Shown one piece after another: positions 23,726-32,985 of a DNA stretch of 46,758 nucleotides. Both the position numbers and the translations under genes were made by a program. The notes beneath the pieces are model-generated. The model saw only the letters and a program-made list of their open reading frames with translations, was not told where the DNA came from and ran no database searches. The stretch's first letter is position 1. The number at the start of each line of letters is the position of its first letter. The DNA is from Bacillota bacterium (GTDB taxonomy: Bacteria; Bacillota; Clostridia; Lachnospirales; Lachnospiraceae), in NCBI GenBank assembly GCA_023424995.1, contig JAFADH010000391.1:1-46758 (forward strand), given 5' to 3'.

Positions 23726-23826
23726 TATTTTATCTCCTTACCCCATGTAATAACCGCCGGCATGCCTGTTCCCGGACTATGTATGAACCCGGTGCGGAGT
23801 ATGCCTCTGTAATCCGTATTGTTTTA

Positions 23827-23855
23827 AGTATATCACAGGAAGGTGGCTGTGAAAA
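23827..23855 (-). promoter_or_regulatory. Weak promoter for the MATE gene
   Basis: Minus strand: TTTTCA (23855-23850), 17-bp spacer, TATACT (23832-23827). Confidence 0.35.
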
Positions 23856-23932
23856 GGCAAGATTATATCCGGATCGTTAAATAAAGCTCAACAGAGCAAT
23901 GCCTTATTTTAGTAAAATATAGAAAAATATAC

Positions 23933-23960
23933 TTGCATTTTTCTTGTCATGATGTATAAT
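23933..23960 (+). promoter_or_regulatory. Promoter of the nucleotidyltransferase-UvrA operon
   Basis: TTGCAT (23933-23938), 16-bp spacer, TATAAT (23955-23960). Predicted start is near 23967, leaving a long leader of about 170 nt. Confidence 0.65.
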
Positions 23961-23966
23961 GAAAAC

Positions 23967-24138
23967 ATATTGCATATACGAACATATGTACTGAACGTAA
24001 GTGCGGCTTCAACTAAAGTACGGGGACTTGCATGTTGCAGCAGAGCGCAGGCTTGCAGGAACTTACGAGACAGGCTTATATCGTGTTATGCTTACCGGAA
24101 AGGTAGAAGATATTTAATAAGAACGAGGGGTGTTTTAG
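23967..24138 (+). promoter_or_regulatory. Long structured leader, possible attenuator or riboswitch
   Basis: CGTAAGT (23996-24002) pairs perfectly with ACTTACG (24061-24067), enclosing about 58 nt rich in repeated TTGCA/GCAGG segments that can form competing hairpins. The AGGGG ribosome site lies just before ATG 24139. No U-run terminator is present and I cannot match it to a known riboswitch. Together with the promoters on both sides it fills the 413-bp gap 23726-24138. Confidence 0.4.
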
Positions 24139-25056
24139 ATGGAGAAGCGACTACAGGCTGAGCTTACAAGCCGGTACCAGGCTGCAGCCGACAGTTTTGT
24201 GGACAAGATAAAGGATGACCCGAATGTAATTGCGGTTATTCTGTGCGGGAGCCTTGCCTATGACCAGGTATGGGAAAAGAGTGATATTGATATGACGGTG
24301 GTGGTTCGGGACCAGCAATTAAAGAATCGGTCCTACTGTATTGTCGAAGACGATATCACCATTAATGTCGGTATCTATCCCAGAAGTGAATTCAAGCGGG
24401 CGCTGGAGAGACAAAGCGGAGGCTCCTTCCTGCATTCCTACTATGCCAGGGGGAAGATCATCTATACGACGGATGAGGACTTATATGATTATTTTGAGGA
24501 ATACCGCCGGATGGGGAGCGACGATATTGCCCTCACTGTATTCTTTGCAGCCTGTGAATTAGTCCATTGCTATGATAAAGCATTAAAATGGCTGACAGTC
24601 AAGCAGGATCCCCTGTATTCCCAGTATTATCTCCTGAAAGCGGCAGAGGTGATTGCCGGCATGGAGGTAGCCTTAAGCGGTGAGTCACCTTCAAGGGAAG
24701 CCATCATCAAAGCGTATAAACTGAATCCGGATATGATCATACCTTATTATCATAATGCTATGTCCCATCATTACAGTACGGTTGAGCTGCTGAATGCCAT
24801 TCACGGAATAGAGAAGTATCTGTCAGAGAGGCTGGATATTATTAAAAAGCCCATACTGGAATATATGTCCGACCAGGAGATGAAGACAGTTACCATGATT
24901 ACAAGCTATTTTCGTACCGACAGCCATTTTATCATAGGGATTCTGGATTATCTGGCAGATAAGGAGATTATTCTTAAGATTTCCCAGACAATACGGCTTA
25001 CCCCCAAGAGTAAGCTGGCAGTGGAAGAGATTGCATACCAATGGATCGATATCTGA
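24139..25056 (+). CDS. Pol-beta-type nucleotidyltransferase with C-terminal helical/winged part
   Basis: A 305-aa protein. The N-terminal ~100 residues carry the nucleotidyltransferase signature CGSLAYDQVWEKSDIDM: G37-S38, then the metal-binding D49 and D51. The same core is used by aminoglycoside adenylyltransferases, but also by toxins and RNA-modifying enzymes. The helical middle (ITVFFAACELVHCYDKALKW-like) resembles the substrate domain of resistance nucleotidyltransferases. The C-terminal ~60 residues (FIIGILDYLADKEIILKISQ, RLTPKSKLAVEEIAY) resemble a winged-helix domain, which is unusual. The gene stops 13 bp before the UvrA-like gene, so they are co-transcribed. I infer nucleotidylation of a small molecule; the target is unknown. 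Confidence 0.75.
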   Translation: MEKRLQAELTSRYQAAADSFVDKIKDDPNVIAVILCGSLAYDQVWEKSDIDMTVVVRDQQLKNRSYCIVEDDITINVGIYPRSEFKRALERQSGGSFLHSYYARGKIIYTTDEDLYDYFEEYRRMGSDDIALTVFFAACELVHCYDKALKWLTVKQDPLYSQYYLLKAAEVIAGMEVALSGESPSREAIIKAYKLNPDMIIPYYHNAMSHHYSTVELLNAIHGIEKYLSERLDIIKKPILEYMSDQEMKTVTMITSYFRTDSHFIIGILDYLADKEIILKISQTIRLTPKSKLAVEEIAYQWIDI

Positions 25057-25069
25057 AAGGGGTAGTGTT

Positions 25070-27949
25070 ATGTCCGTTCGCAGTACCATAGAAATATCAG
25101 GGGCGAAGCAAAATAATCTGAGAAATATATCACTGGAGATACCCAGGGATAAACTGACCGTCATTACCGGCGTATCCGGTTCCGGCAAATCCTCCCTGGC
25201 CTTTGATGTCATCTACGGGGAAGGCCAGAGACGTTTCCTGGACTCCATATCCACCTTTGCCAGAAGCCGTATCAGCCAGGTGAAGCGGGCCAAGGTGGAT
25301 TACATCCGGGGACTGTCGCCGGTTATAGCTATTGAGCAGAAGAAGGGAAACAGTAATCCCAGGTCCACCGTCGGAACGGTTACGGACATTAATGACTATC
25401 TCAGGCTTTTGTTCTCCACGGCAGGTACCGGAAGATGTCCGGAATGCGGACAGCCCCTGGAGCAGCTCTCGGCGGCGCAGATTGCGGAACACATCTCCAC
25501 CCTGCCCGTGGGAACTGTTGTTGAGCTTAGGGCACCGGTATATAAGATATACGGAGAGGATTATAATTATACCTTCCAGCAGCTTAGAGAGAAGGGCTTT
25601 AAGAATCTGCTGGTGAACGGGGAACCCTTCTCACTGTCGGAGAAAAGGGAATTGGACGAATTAAGAGCCTATACCATCGACCTGATCATTGACCGGTTTA
25701 CCTTAAAGAAGGATTCTTATATCCAGGTGACAAAATCCATCGAAGCGGCCATGCTGTCCCTGGATGAGGATATCATGATCAAGGTGGAGGTTGTGGGAGG
25801 AGCGGATGCCTCTTTCTATAAAGGCTATGCCTGCCAGGAGCATCACATGTTCCTGTGTGAGATGCAGGCATTTCATTTCTCCTTCAACGTGCCCTCCAGC
25901 TCCTGCCATACCTGTATGGGTGTCGGCATGTCTTATGTGGTGGAACCCCGGTTCCTGGTGGTAGCGCCGGAGAAGAGCCTGAACAGGGGAGCTTTGAAGA
26001 ATACGGTCTTTAATTCCGGCAGCAAGGACAGCTACCGGAGTGTTGCGCTGTACAGCCTGTCCCAGCAGTACGGCTTCAGCCTGGATACTCCCTTTAACGA
26101 ATTGTCCTCTAAAGTGCATGATATGCTGTTCTATGGGACCAAAGGAGTACCGATCAAAATGGTCCAGCCGCCGGGGTCGACCAAGAGAAACTGGATTGTC
26201 GGCAGGGACATGCCCTTCTGGGGTTATGTGAATGAATTGGAACACTGGTACCGCCAGTATATCCGCAAGTCAACCACCGGTGAGGCATTTGAACCTAATT
26301 TTGTTAAAGAGTGCATGATAGAGAAGATCTGTCCGGAGTGCAGCGGCGCCAGACTTAAGAAGCAGAGACTTCAGGTTACAGTCGGCGGCAGGAACATCGA
26401 CGAACTGTGCCGGCTGCAGCTGCCCGAGCTGGTAACATTCCTGGAGGGGCTGACCTTTCAGGATAATATAAGGGATGTGGCCTGTTCCATCATCCGTGAG
26501 ATTACCAACCGGCTGCAGCTTTTGATCGATATCGGTCTTCATTACATCAGTCTTAGCAGAAGGAGCGACAGTATCTCCGGAGGGGAGATGCAGCGTATTA
26601 AGATGTCCACACAGATCAGCAGTGAGCTGATGGGGATGCTTTATGTCATGGACGAACCCAGCATCGGACTTCATCCCAGAGACTCCAGCAAGGTGATCGA
26701 CACCATGAAGAAGCTGAGAGATATCGGCAACACAGTTATTGTGGTGGAGCATGATGTGGATACCATCCGTAATGCGGATCATATCGTTGAGATCGGACCG
26801 GGACCCGGAATTCACGGCGGGAATATCGTAGCCAGCGGTACGATGGAGGATATCGTGAAGGAACCGGCTTCGGTAACCGGTCAGTATCTGTCCGGCAAAG
26901 TGAATATTCCGATACCGAAAAAGAGACGGAACATCGGAGATATGTGCCTGACGATCCAGGGTGCCAGGGAGAATAACCTAAAGAATGTGGATATTAATAT
27001 CCCTCTGGGTGTATTCCTCTGTATTACAGGGGTATCCGGCTCCGGCAAAAGCTCGCTGATTAATGAGATTTTATATAAGCAGCTTAAGATAGATAAGACC
27101 CTGGCACGTATTGTCCCGGGAGAACATGATTTTCTGTTCGGCTCCGATTACATTAATAATGTCATAAACATCGATCAGTCGCCCATCGGACGTAACAGCA
27201 AATCCAATCCGGCAACCTATATCGGCATCTACGATAAGATCAGGGAGCTGTTCGCGGCTCTGCCGGAGGCGGAATTAAAAGGCTACACGGCACTGGACTT
27301 CAGCCTGACCCATGCCAACGGAACCCGCTGCGAGCATTGCGGAGGAGACGGAATTATGGTGACCAGTCTGCAATTCATGGCGGATATTGAGACCATCTGT
27401 CCCATGTGCAAGGGCATGCGCTTCTCAGAGGAGGGCCTGGAGATCAAATATCACGGCAAGAGTATCGCCGATGTGCTGGAGATGACCGTGGAGGAGGCAT
27501 TGGATTTCTTTAAGGATCACACATATCTGAAGCATAAGCTCAGGATCATGAACGAACTGGGCTTGAGCTACATGTGTCTGGGACAGAGCTCCACAACACT
27601 CTCCGGAGGGGAAGCACAGAGAGTCAAGCTGGCGTATGAGCTGTCGAAGATAAAAAAAGGAGCCCATAACCTGTATATCCTCGATGAGCCCACCACGGGA
27701 CTGCACCTGTCCGATATTGCCAAGCTGCTGGATTGTCTGAATAAGCTGGTGGACCAGGGACATTCCGTCATCGTAATCGAACACCATCTTGATGTCATCA
27801 AATCCGCAGACTATATCATCGATTTGGGACCGGAAGGCGGGAACAAGGGCGGCTATGTCGTAGCGGAAGGCACTCCGGAGCAGGTGGCCAAGGCGGAGCA
27901 GTCGTATACCGGCCGGTATCTGAAATCTGTTTTGTGCCAGATATCATAA
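25070..27949 (+). CDS. UvrA-like ABC ATPase (UvrA paralogue)
   Basis: A 959-aa double-ATPase of the UvrA family. The first half has Walker A GVSGSGKSS (34-42), a CPECG zinc pair and signature SISGGEMQRI with VMDEPSIGLHPRD; the second half has another GVSGSGKSS, zinc finger CEHCGGDG/CPMCKG, signature LSGGEAQRV and LDEPTTGLHLSD. It differs from housekeeping UvrA by the sequence around the UvrB-binding region (KIYGEDYNYTFQQLREKGF) and by TSLQFMADIETICPMC, which suggests a UvrA2-type paralogue. Such proteins occur in DNA-damage tolerance and in self-resistance to DNA-binding drugs. ATG 25070 follows AAAGGGG. Pairing with a nucleotidyltransferase supports a resistance role, by inference. Confidence 0.85.
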   Translation: MSVRSTIEISGAKQNNLRNISLEIPRDKLTVITGVSGSGKSSLAFDVIYGEGQRRFLDSISTFARSRISQVKRAKVDYIRGLSPVIAIEQKKGNSNPRSTVGTVTDINDYLRLLFSTAGTGRCPECGQPLEQLSAAQIAEHISTLPVGTVVELRAPVYKIYGEDYNYTFQQLREKGFKNLLVNGEPFSLSEKRELDELRAYTIDLIIDRFTLKKDSYIQVTKSIEAAMLSLDEDIMIKVEVVGGADASFYKGYACQEHHMFLCEMQAFHFSFNVPSSSCHTCMGVGMSYVVEPRFLVVAPEKSLNRGALKNTVFNSGSKDSYRSVALYSLSQQYGFSLDTPFNELSSKVHDMLFYGTKGVPIKMVQPPGSTKRNWIVGRDMPFWGYVNELEHWYRQYIRKSTTGEAFEPNFVKECMIEKICPECSGARLKKQRLQVTVGGRNIDELCRLQLPELVTFLEGLTFQDNIRDVACSIIREITNRLQLLIDIGLHYISLSRRSDSISGGEMQRIKMSTQISSELMGMLYVMDEPSIGLHPRDSSKVIDTMKKLRDIGNTVIVVEHDVDTIRNADHIVEIGPGPGIHGGNIVASGTMEDIVKEPASVTGQYLSGKVNIPIPKKRRNIGDMCLTIQGARENNLKNVDINIPLGVFLCITGVSGSGKSSLINEILYKQLKIDKTLARIVPGEHDFLFGSDYINNVINIDQSPIGRNSKSNPATYIGIYDKIRELFAALPEAELKGYTALDFSLTHANGTRCEHCGGDGIMVTSLQFMADIETICPMCKGMRFSEEGLEIKYHGKSIADVLEMTVEEALDFFKDHTYLKHKLRIMNELGLSYMCLGQSSTTLSGGEAQRVKLAYELSKIKKGAHNLYILDEPTTGLHLSDIAKLLDCLNKLVDQGHSVIVIEHHLDVIKSADYIIDLGPEGGNKGGYVVAEGTPEQVAKAEQSYTGRYLKSVLCQIS

Positions 27950-28395
27950 AGGTTTGCCAAACGCGTACCAGCAGCCGTTCAGAATATCCGGGACCTTTTT
28001 GGAGAGAATTGCACGGCGTGTTTATTTCAGAAGGCCGCCTATTGAAAAAGATGCGTTGCTATTAAAAAACACCTATGAAAAACTGTTATGCTTCAATATC
28101 GATAATGCCAACAGCCTGCCGCACCTGCGACAGGCTGTTGTTAAAAAGAGGGGACTGGGTATTTGCGGTATATGCTGCCAAAATTAATCGTTATGGTTTA
28201 TATAAATCGCGCAAAAGAATATAAAATGCCATCTTCAGAAGTAAAATGATTGGTAATAAAAGTACAACCAATGTAAAAAGAATATCATTTTAATTAGTAA
28301 TTATATATTATAAAATAGTGTAAGGAAACATTGTTTTTGTAATATTTCCATATAAAAGATTAATCAGGATGGTTAATGGCAAATTAGGAGGAAAG
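27950..28395. other. 446-bp intergenic region
   Basis: The left part holds a perfect stem CAACAGCCTG/CAGGCTGTTG (28109-28118 with 28131-28140) that could end the UvrA operon, though only TT follows. The right part is very A+T-rich: AAAATGAT (28243-28250) with ATCATTTT (28284-28291) encloses ATTGGT/ACCAAT, and AGTAATTAT (28296-28304) precedes TATAAAA (28309-28315), resembling the two other promoters of the polysaccharide locus. Short open frames here have no ribosome site. Confidence 0.5.
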
Positions 28396-29349
28396 ATGAC
28401 AGCATTAGCAGCAACAGTTATGGACAAGGAAACCCGCCGAAAAAAGAAGCAGGCAATAAGAAAGCGTAATCTGCCGTTGCATCTCATGATGCTTCCGGCT
28501 GTGTTACTGCTTTTTGTGTATAACTATATACCAATGGCTGGGCTATTAATGGCATTTGAGGATTTTAAACCAAAGCTGGGACCGATTGGACTGGTCGCTT
28601 CACCATGGGTAGGATTTAAGTATTTTAAACAGCTGTTTTTAAGAGATGACTTTTTTGAGGTATTATATAATACGGTCAGTATAGCGGTTATGAAGCTGAT
28701 CTTCATGTTTATTGTTCCTCTGGTTATCGCACTTTTATTTAATGAGATGAAGAATATGAAGCTCAAGCGTTCTATCCAGACGATTGTCTACATACCTCAT
28801 TTCCTCTCCTGGACAATTCTGGCCGGAATTTTTAAAGAGGTGCTGGGGCTTGACGGATTTGTCAATAACATCCTTAATGCCTTGGGATTTGAGACGGTAT
28901 TCTTCTTAGGTACGCCGAGCATATTCCCGGCGGTGATCGTGGCTACGGATGTCTGGAAGGAATTTGGGTTTAGTACCATATTGTTCCTAGCGGCAATCAC
29001 GGGCATAGACCCCACTCTATATGAAGCCGCACAGATTGACGGAGCAGGAAGGATAAAGCAGGTATGGCATGTTACATTGCCCGGAATACAAAATATCCTT
29101 ATCCTATGCATCGTAATATCACTTGGTGGTATACTGAATGCAGGCTTTGAACAAATCTTATTATTAGGAAGTACTCCGGTTGCCTCTACGGGAGAAGTAA
29201 TTGATACCCTGGTATATCGTATCGGTATGGGCAAGATGCTGTATTCGTTATCTACGGCCCTTGGATTATTTAAAAGTGTTGTTTCCCTGCTGCTGGTATC
29301 CCTGTCATATTGGCTTGCTAAGAAGCTCGCAAATTACACAATCTTTTAA
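28396..29349 (+). CDS. ABC sugar importer permease (LplB type)
   Basis: Membrane subunit of a CUT1-type oligosaccharide importer, 317 aa. A basic N-terminus (KKKQAIRKRNLPLHLMM) precedes the first membrane span (LPAVLLLFVYNYIPMAGLLM), followed by about five more. The coupling loop is LYEAAQIDGAGRIKQVWHVT. AGGAGG lies just before ATG 28396, chosen over an upstream ATG without a site. It is first in a run of permease, permease, kinase, regulator and binding protein, the standard YtcP/LplB module for plant polysaccharide fragments. No ATPase gene is nearby; these systems often share a common MsmX-type ATPase encoded elsewhere. Confidence 0.9.
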   Translation: MTALAATVMDKETRRKKKQAIRKRNLPLHLMMLPAVLLLFVYNYIPMAGLLMAFEDFKPKLGPIGLVASPWVGFKYFKQLFLRDDFFEVLYNTVSIAVMKLIFMFIVPLVIALLFNEMKNMKLKRSIQTIVYIPHFLSWTILAGIFKEVLGLDGFVNNILNALGFETVFFLGTPSIFPAVIVATDVWKEFGFSTILFLAAITGIDPTLYEAAQIDGAGRIKQVWHVTLPGIQNILILCIVISLGGILNAGFEQILLLGSTPVASTGEVIDTLVYRIGMGKMLYSLSTALGLFKSVVSLLLVSLSYWLAKKLANYTIF

Positions 29350-29372
29350 AAAGGAAATGAGAGGGACAGAGC

Positions 29373-30284
29373 ATGGGAAAAAGAAAAAACGGATGTATTG
29401 AAAGCCGTTCATACAAAATATTTAAAGTAGTAAACAATACGGTGCTTATCCTTGTGGCAATCATGTGCCTCATACCGATTATTCATGTATTTGCCATGTC
29501 CTTTAGCTCCGCAAATGCCATCGCCATGGGTGAGGTCAATTTAATTCCAAAGGATGTGACCCTGCAGGCATACCGTTTTGTAATTAATAACAAGGATTTT
29601 TGGAGAAGCATGGGAGTATCGATCTTTCGTATCACGGTTGCGGGAGGTCTGGGGATATTCCTTACGATCTTAACGGCATACCCTCTCTCCAAATCTGAGA
29701 TGGATTTCAAGGCAAGAAAATACTATGTTTGGTATATTTATATTACAATGGTATTCAGCGGAGGATTGATACCAAACTTTTTAATCGTAAAATGGACGGG
29801 GCTGTATGACAGTATCTTTGCGTTGATTATTCCTCAATTGATCAATGCATGGAATTGTATCTTAATGCTTAATTTCTTCCGCAATCTGCCCAAGGAATTG
29901 GAGGAGTCGGCAGTGCTTGACGGAGCGGGGCACTGGACAATTCTTACCAGAATCGTGATCCAGGTTTCCAAGCCGGTCATCGCAACCGTATTGCTGTATA
30001 TCATAGTCGCCCACTGGAATGCATGGTTTGACGGTTCGATTTACCTTGCGAGCTCGAAGAAATACCCTCTTCAGACCTATTTATATTCCATGAATAATTT
30101 TGACCCGGCGGTGGCGTTAAGGAGCGGAGCGTCTCAGGAAGCAATTAATTTATTAAAGTCCTTATCAAGCAAGAATCTGGAATCTGCTCAGATATTTATA
30201 GGAATGATGCCGATTTTACTTATCTATCCTATGCTGCAGAAGTATTTTACGAAGGGAATCATGCTTGGGAGCGTAAAGGGTTAA
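29373..30284 (+). CDS. ABC sugar importer permease (LplC/YtcP type)
   Basis: Second membrane subunit, 303 aa, six predicted spans from residue ~18. The coupling loop reads ELEESAVLDGAGHWTILTRI, with the C-terminus GIMLGSVKG typical of the YtcP/LplC subfamily. It lies 23 bp after the first permease with GAGAGGG upstream. It pairs with LplB to form the pore for the binding lipoprotein encoded at 32986. Confidence 0.9.
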   Translation: MGKRKNGCIESRSYKIFKVVNNTVLILVAIMCLIPIIHVFAMSFSSANAIAMGEVNLIPKDVTLQAYRFVINNKDFWRSMGVSIFRITVAGGLGIFLTILTAYPLSKSEMDFKARKYYVWYIYITMVFSGGLIPNFLIVKWTGLYDSIFALIIPQLINAWNCILMLNFFRNLPKELEESAVLDGAGHWTILTRIVIQVSKPVIATVLLYIIVAHWNAWFDGSIYLASSKKYPLQTYLYSMNNFDPAVALRSGASQEAINLLKSLSSKNLESAQIFIGMMPILLIYPMLQKYFTKGIMLGSVKG

Positions 30285-30316
30285 TAAAATCACTGGGAAA
30301 GGCACGGTTATCAACA

Positions 30317-32065
30317 ATGAAAAAGATGAAGGTCTCTTTGTTTTATAAAATACTTTTTATGTTTGTCATATTGATCGTGCCCTTATATTTATCCAGCTTT
30401 ATGCTGACCGTGAAAATGCGCAATCAGATCAAGGAGGAGATGGAAGCCTCCTCCCTTGCGAAAACGCAGATGTTTTTGGATACCTTTGAAAATGATTTAT
30501 CCAACTGCATGATATTACAAAGCAGGATTATTCAGAACAATTCAATAAGGGAATTAAATCAAAAGAGCATGGATCTTGATATACAGAAGATCCGATTAAT
30601 ACTGGAGCTCCAGGAGGATATTATTCAGCTGTATGAAGGGAGCAGTTATATTGAAGAGGCTGTGGTTTATGTGGAATCCATCCATAAAAGGATTTCCAAT
30701 AAAAGCATCCATGATATCAGTGACCAGGAATATGAGCAGGTGCTTGAGAAATTTACGAAGGTAAAAAAGTATCCGTTTATTACGGTGGAAGGGGAGTATT
30801 ATTGTGTTTTGACACCCTACTATTCCATGGGAACAGAGATGGATTATAACCCTTCCATTGTTTTTGTGCTTCATATTGATCGTAAAACCATAGAAAAAGA
30901 GCTCACCGAGTATTTTGATTTAGAGGATGGCGGAGCTTTTTTGGCTTCTACCGGAACCAATGCCGGAATCAATCTATATACGGAGCACAATGCCTTTGTG
31001 TATCAGGCTATACGGGATAACCGGGAGGCGCAGTCCGCCGTTTCGGACATCTTTTCCATAAAAAATAATAAAAAGGTATTAAGTATTATCCGCTGCAGGT
31101 CCGGTGTGCTTAACACGGATCTGTATGTGTACCAATCAGAGAATACTATGTTTTCTTCCCTGATTCAGTACAGGTATTATCTGTTTCTTGTTTCCTTTGC
31201 TTTGCTGATATCGGTATCCCTGTTTTCCGTTTTGGTCAAGCAGATGGTAGTGGCACCCTTGAATAAATTAATCAAGGCGTTTGACCGCCTCGATCAAAAC
31301 AATACAAAGATCGAAGTGAAATATGATAAGAACGATGAGTTTAAATATATCTATGATCAATTCAATGAGATGTTCGCAAAGCTGAGCTACTTAATTAAGC
31401 AGGTATATGAAGAAAAGCTGCGTTCTAATAATTCAGAGATGAAGCAATTGCAATACCAGATAGCTCCCCACTTTTTATATAATTGTCTATTTACCATTAA
31501 CCGGCTTGCAACTTCGGGGAACATAGAGGCAGTCATTACCTTCTCACAGCATCTGGGCAAATATTATCAGTTCATTACAAGGAGCGGAAAGCAGGAAATT
31601 GCACTATCGGCGGAGCTGGAGCATCTGAATGAGTATATCAGCATACAAAGAATGCGGTTCGGAAAAAGGATAACGGTAGAGCAGGAGGATATTCCTGAGC
31701 TATTTGAATTCATACTGGTGCCAAGACTGATATTGCAGCCTATCGTGGAGAACGCATATAATCATGGGCTGAAAAATAAGGTAAGAGACGGATTGATACG
31801 AATTAGCTTTGAACCTGCAGGAGATGTTATCAGCATTCGGATTGATGACAATGGAGAAGAATTTTCAGAGGAAAAATTGTCTGAGATAAGCAGCTGGATA
31901 AAAGATATCAAAACGATCCATGAAACCACCGGGCTCATCAATATTCACCGGCGTCTGCAGATGTATTTCGGTGACGAATACGGCCTTGAGATAATGCGAA
32001 GTGAATTGGGAGGCATGTGTGTTGCGCTGCGGATTCCGGAATACCGCCCGGCAAATATGATATAA
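30317..32065 (+). CDS. YesM-type sensor histidine kinase
   Basis: Membrane-bound kinase of 582 aa. One span lies at residues ~10-28, then an extracellular sensor of about 260 residues, a second span near 288-310, a HAMP segment (VVAPLNKLIKAFDRL) and a His_kinase domain of the LytS/YesM class. The phospho-acceptor is H385 in QIAPHFLYN; this family usually has NPHFLYN, so alanine replaces asparagine. The ATPase N-box is QPIVENAYNHGLKNK. It probably senses extracellular oligosaccharide or the loaded binding protein and phosphorylates the AraC-type regulator encoded 12 bp downstream. Confidence 0.9.
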   Translation: MKKMKVSLFYKILFMFVILIVPLYLSSFMLTVKMRNQIKEEMEASSLAKTQMFLDTFENDLSNCMILQSRIIQNNSIRELNQKSMDLDIQKIRLILELQEDIIQLYEGSSYIEEAVVYVESIHKRISNKSIHDISDQEYEQVLEKFTKVKKYPFITVEGEYYCVLTPYYSMGTEMDYNPSIVFVLHIDRKTIEKELTEYFDLEDGGAFLASTGTNAGINLYTEHNAFVYQAIRDNREAQSAVSDIFSIKNNKKVLSIIRCRSGVLNTDLYVYQSENTMFSSLIQYRYYLFLVSFALLISVSLFSVLVKQMVVAPLNKLIKAFDRLDQNNTKIEVKYDKNDEFKYIYDQFNEMFAKLSYLIKQVYEEKLRSNNSEMKQLQYQIAPHFLYNCLFTINRLATSGNIEAVITFSQHLGKYYQFITRSGKQEIALSAELEHLNEYISIQRMRFGKRITVEQEDIPELFEFILVPRLILQPIVENAYNHGLKNKVRDGLIRISFEPAGDVISIRIDDNGEEFSEEKLSEISSWIKDIKTIHETTGLINIHRRLQMYFGDEYGLEIMRSELGGMCVALRIPEYRPANMI

Positions 32066-32077
32066 GAGGTGATGTAA

Positions 32078-32836
32078 GTGATTAATCTGTTGATTATGGA
32101 TGATGAAGAAATCATTGTAGACGGGCTGTTTTGGCTGCTTGATAAGGAGAAGTACCGGTCACTTAAGATATATAAAGCTTATTATGCGGATGAGGGTCTG
32201 GATATTATTCGAAACCATGCAATTGATATCGTATTGTCCGATATCAGTATGCCCGGTATGTCAGGGCTTGAGCTGTTTGATACGGTAAATCGTATGAAGC
32301 TCAACGTGAAATTTATTTTTTTAACAGCTCATGATAATTTTAGTTATATTCAGACGGCGCTTCGCAGCGGAGGCTTTGACTATATTCTTAAAACCGAACC
32401 GGATGAAGTCATAACCGCAGCGGTCGACCGGGTTATAGACAAGATTGAGCAGGAGAGGGAAGAAGAGGCTTCTGAAATCCTTATAGATTCTGATGATGAC
32501 GGACTGAATACAAAAGCATACAATCATATCATTGACTATGTCAATAAATATATCAATGAACATATTAATGAAGACATCTCAGTCAATCGTCTTTCCGAGC
32601 TGGTATATCTCAATCCCTCCTATTTTTCCAGATTATATAAGCAAAGCACAGGAATTCCCGTTACCCATTATATTGCCGAGGTCAAGCTGGAATACGCTAA
32701 AAGAATGCTGAAGGACAGTAATATGAAAATCAATCAAATTGCAGAAAAGCTTGGCTTTGATTCCGTCTCCTATTTCATAAGGTTTTTTAAAAAATATATG
32801 AAATACAGCCCTCAGGACTATAGGAATAAGCGATAA
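32078..32836 (+). CDS. YesN-type response regulator with AraC DNA-binding domain
   Basis: A 252-aa transcription factor. The receiver domain (1-~120) has the acidic pocket D8-D9, phosphorylation site D55 (VLSDISMPG) and the switch threonine in FLTAHD. A short acidic linker leads to an AraC-type double helix-turn-helix (~150-252; DISVNRLSELVYLNPSYFSR, KINQIAEKLGFDSVSYFIRF). It is shorter than many YesN proteins, which carry a long middle region. GTG start at 32078, preceded by GAGGTGA. The partner kinase is the preceding gene. Likely targets are the A-rich direct repeats before the lipoprotein and giant hydrolase genes (inference). Confidence 0.9.
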   Translation: MINLLIMDDEEIIVDGLFWLLDKEKYRSLKIYKAYYADEGLDIIRNHAIDIVLSDISMPGMSGLELFDTVNRMKLNVKFIFLTAHDNFSYIQTALRSGGFDYILKTEPDEVITAAVDRVIDKIEQEREEEASEILIDSDDDGLNTKAYNHIIDYVNKYINEHINEDISVNRLSELVYLNPSYFSRLYKQSTGIPVTHYIAEVKLEYAKRMLKDSNMKINQIAEKLGFDSVSYFIRFFKKYMKYSPQDYRNKR

Positions 32837-32870
32837 TGGACCATGTATCAGCATTATGCTTTGGCAAAAT

Positions 32871-32912
32871 GTAATAAAAATTAAATAAAAGTAATTATTT
32901 TATTATATAAAA
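32871..32912 (+). promoter_or_regulatory. A-rich activator box and promoter of the binding lipoprotein
   Basis: A 24-bp box at 32871-32894 contains two AATAAAA half-sites 11 bp apart (32873 and 32884). It is followed by T-rich DNA and TATAAAA (32906-32912). The 24 bp recur identically at 40049-40072, with the same 16-bp distance from AGTAA to TATAAAA. One-turn direct repeats suit an AraC-family activator. Confidence 0.6.
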
Positions 32913-32985
32913 TATTGATGCATTCAGATAATATATATATGCGTACAACAAATCGCACAAAAAAACATAGAAAAGAGGAGGATTT

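Noticed and set aside
23949..24161. 70-codon open frame as a leader peptide of the nucleotidyltransferase operon
   Set aside because: Its start overlaps the -10 region, it has no ribosome site, and it runs into the next gene's start.
27954..28187. 77-codon open frame after the UvrA-like gene
   Set aside because: No ribosome site or promoter, and it contains the terminator-like stem at 28109-28140.
28369..28395. Upstream ATG for the LplB-type permease
   Set aside because: AGGAGG at 28386-28391 lies inside this extension and serves ATG 28396.
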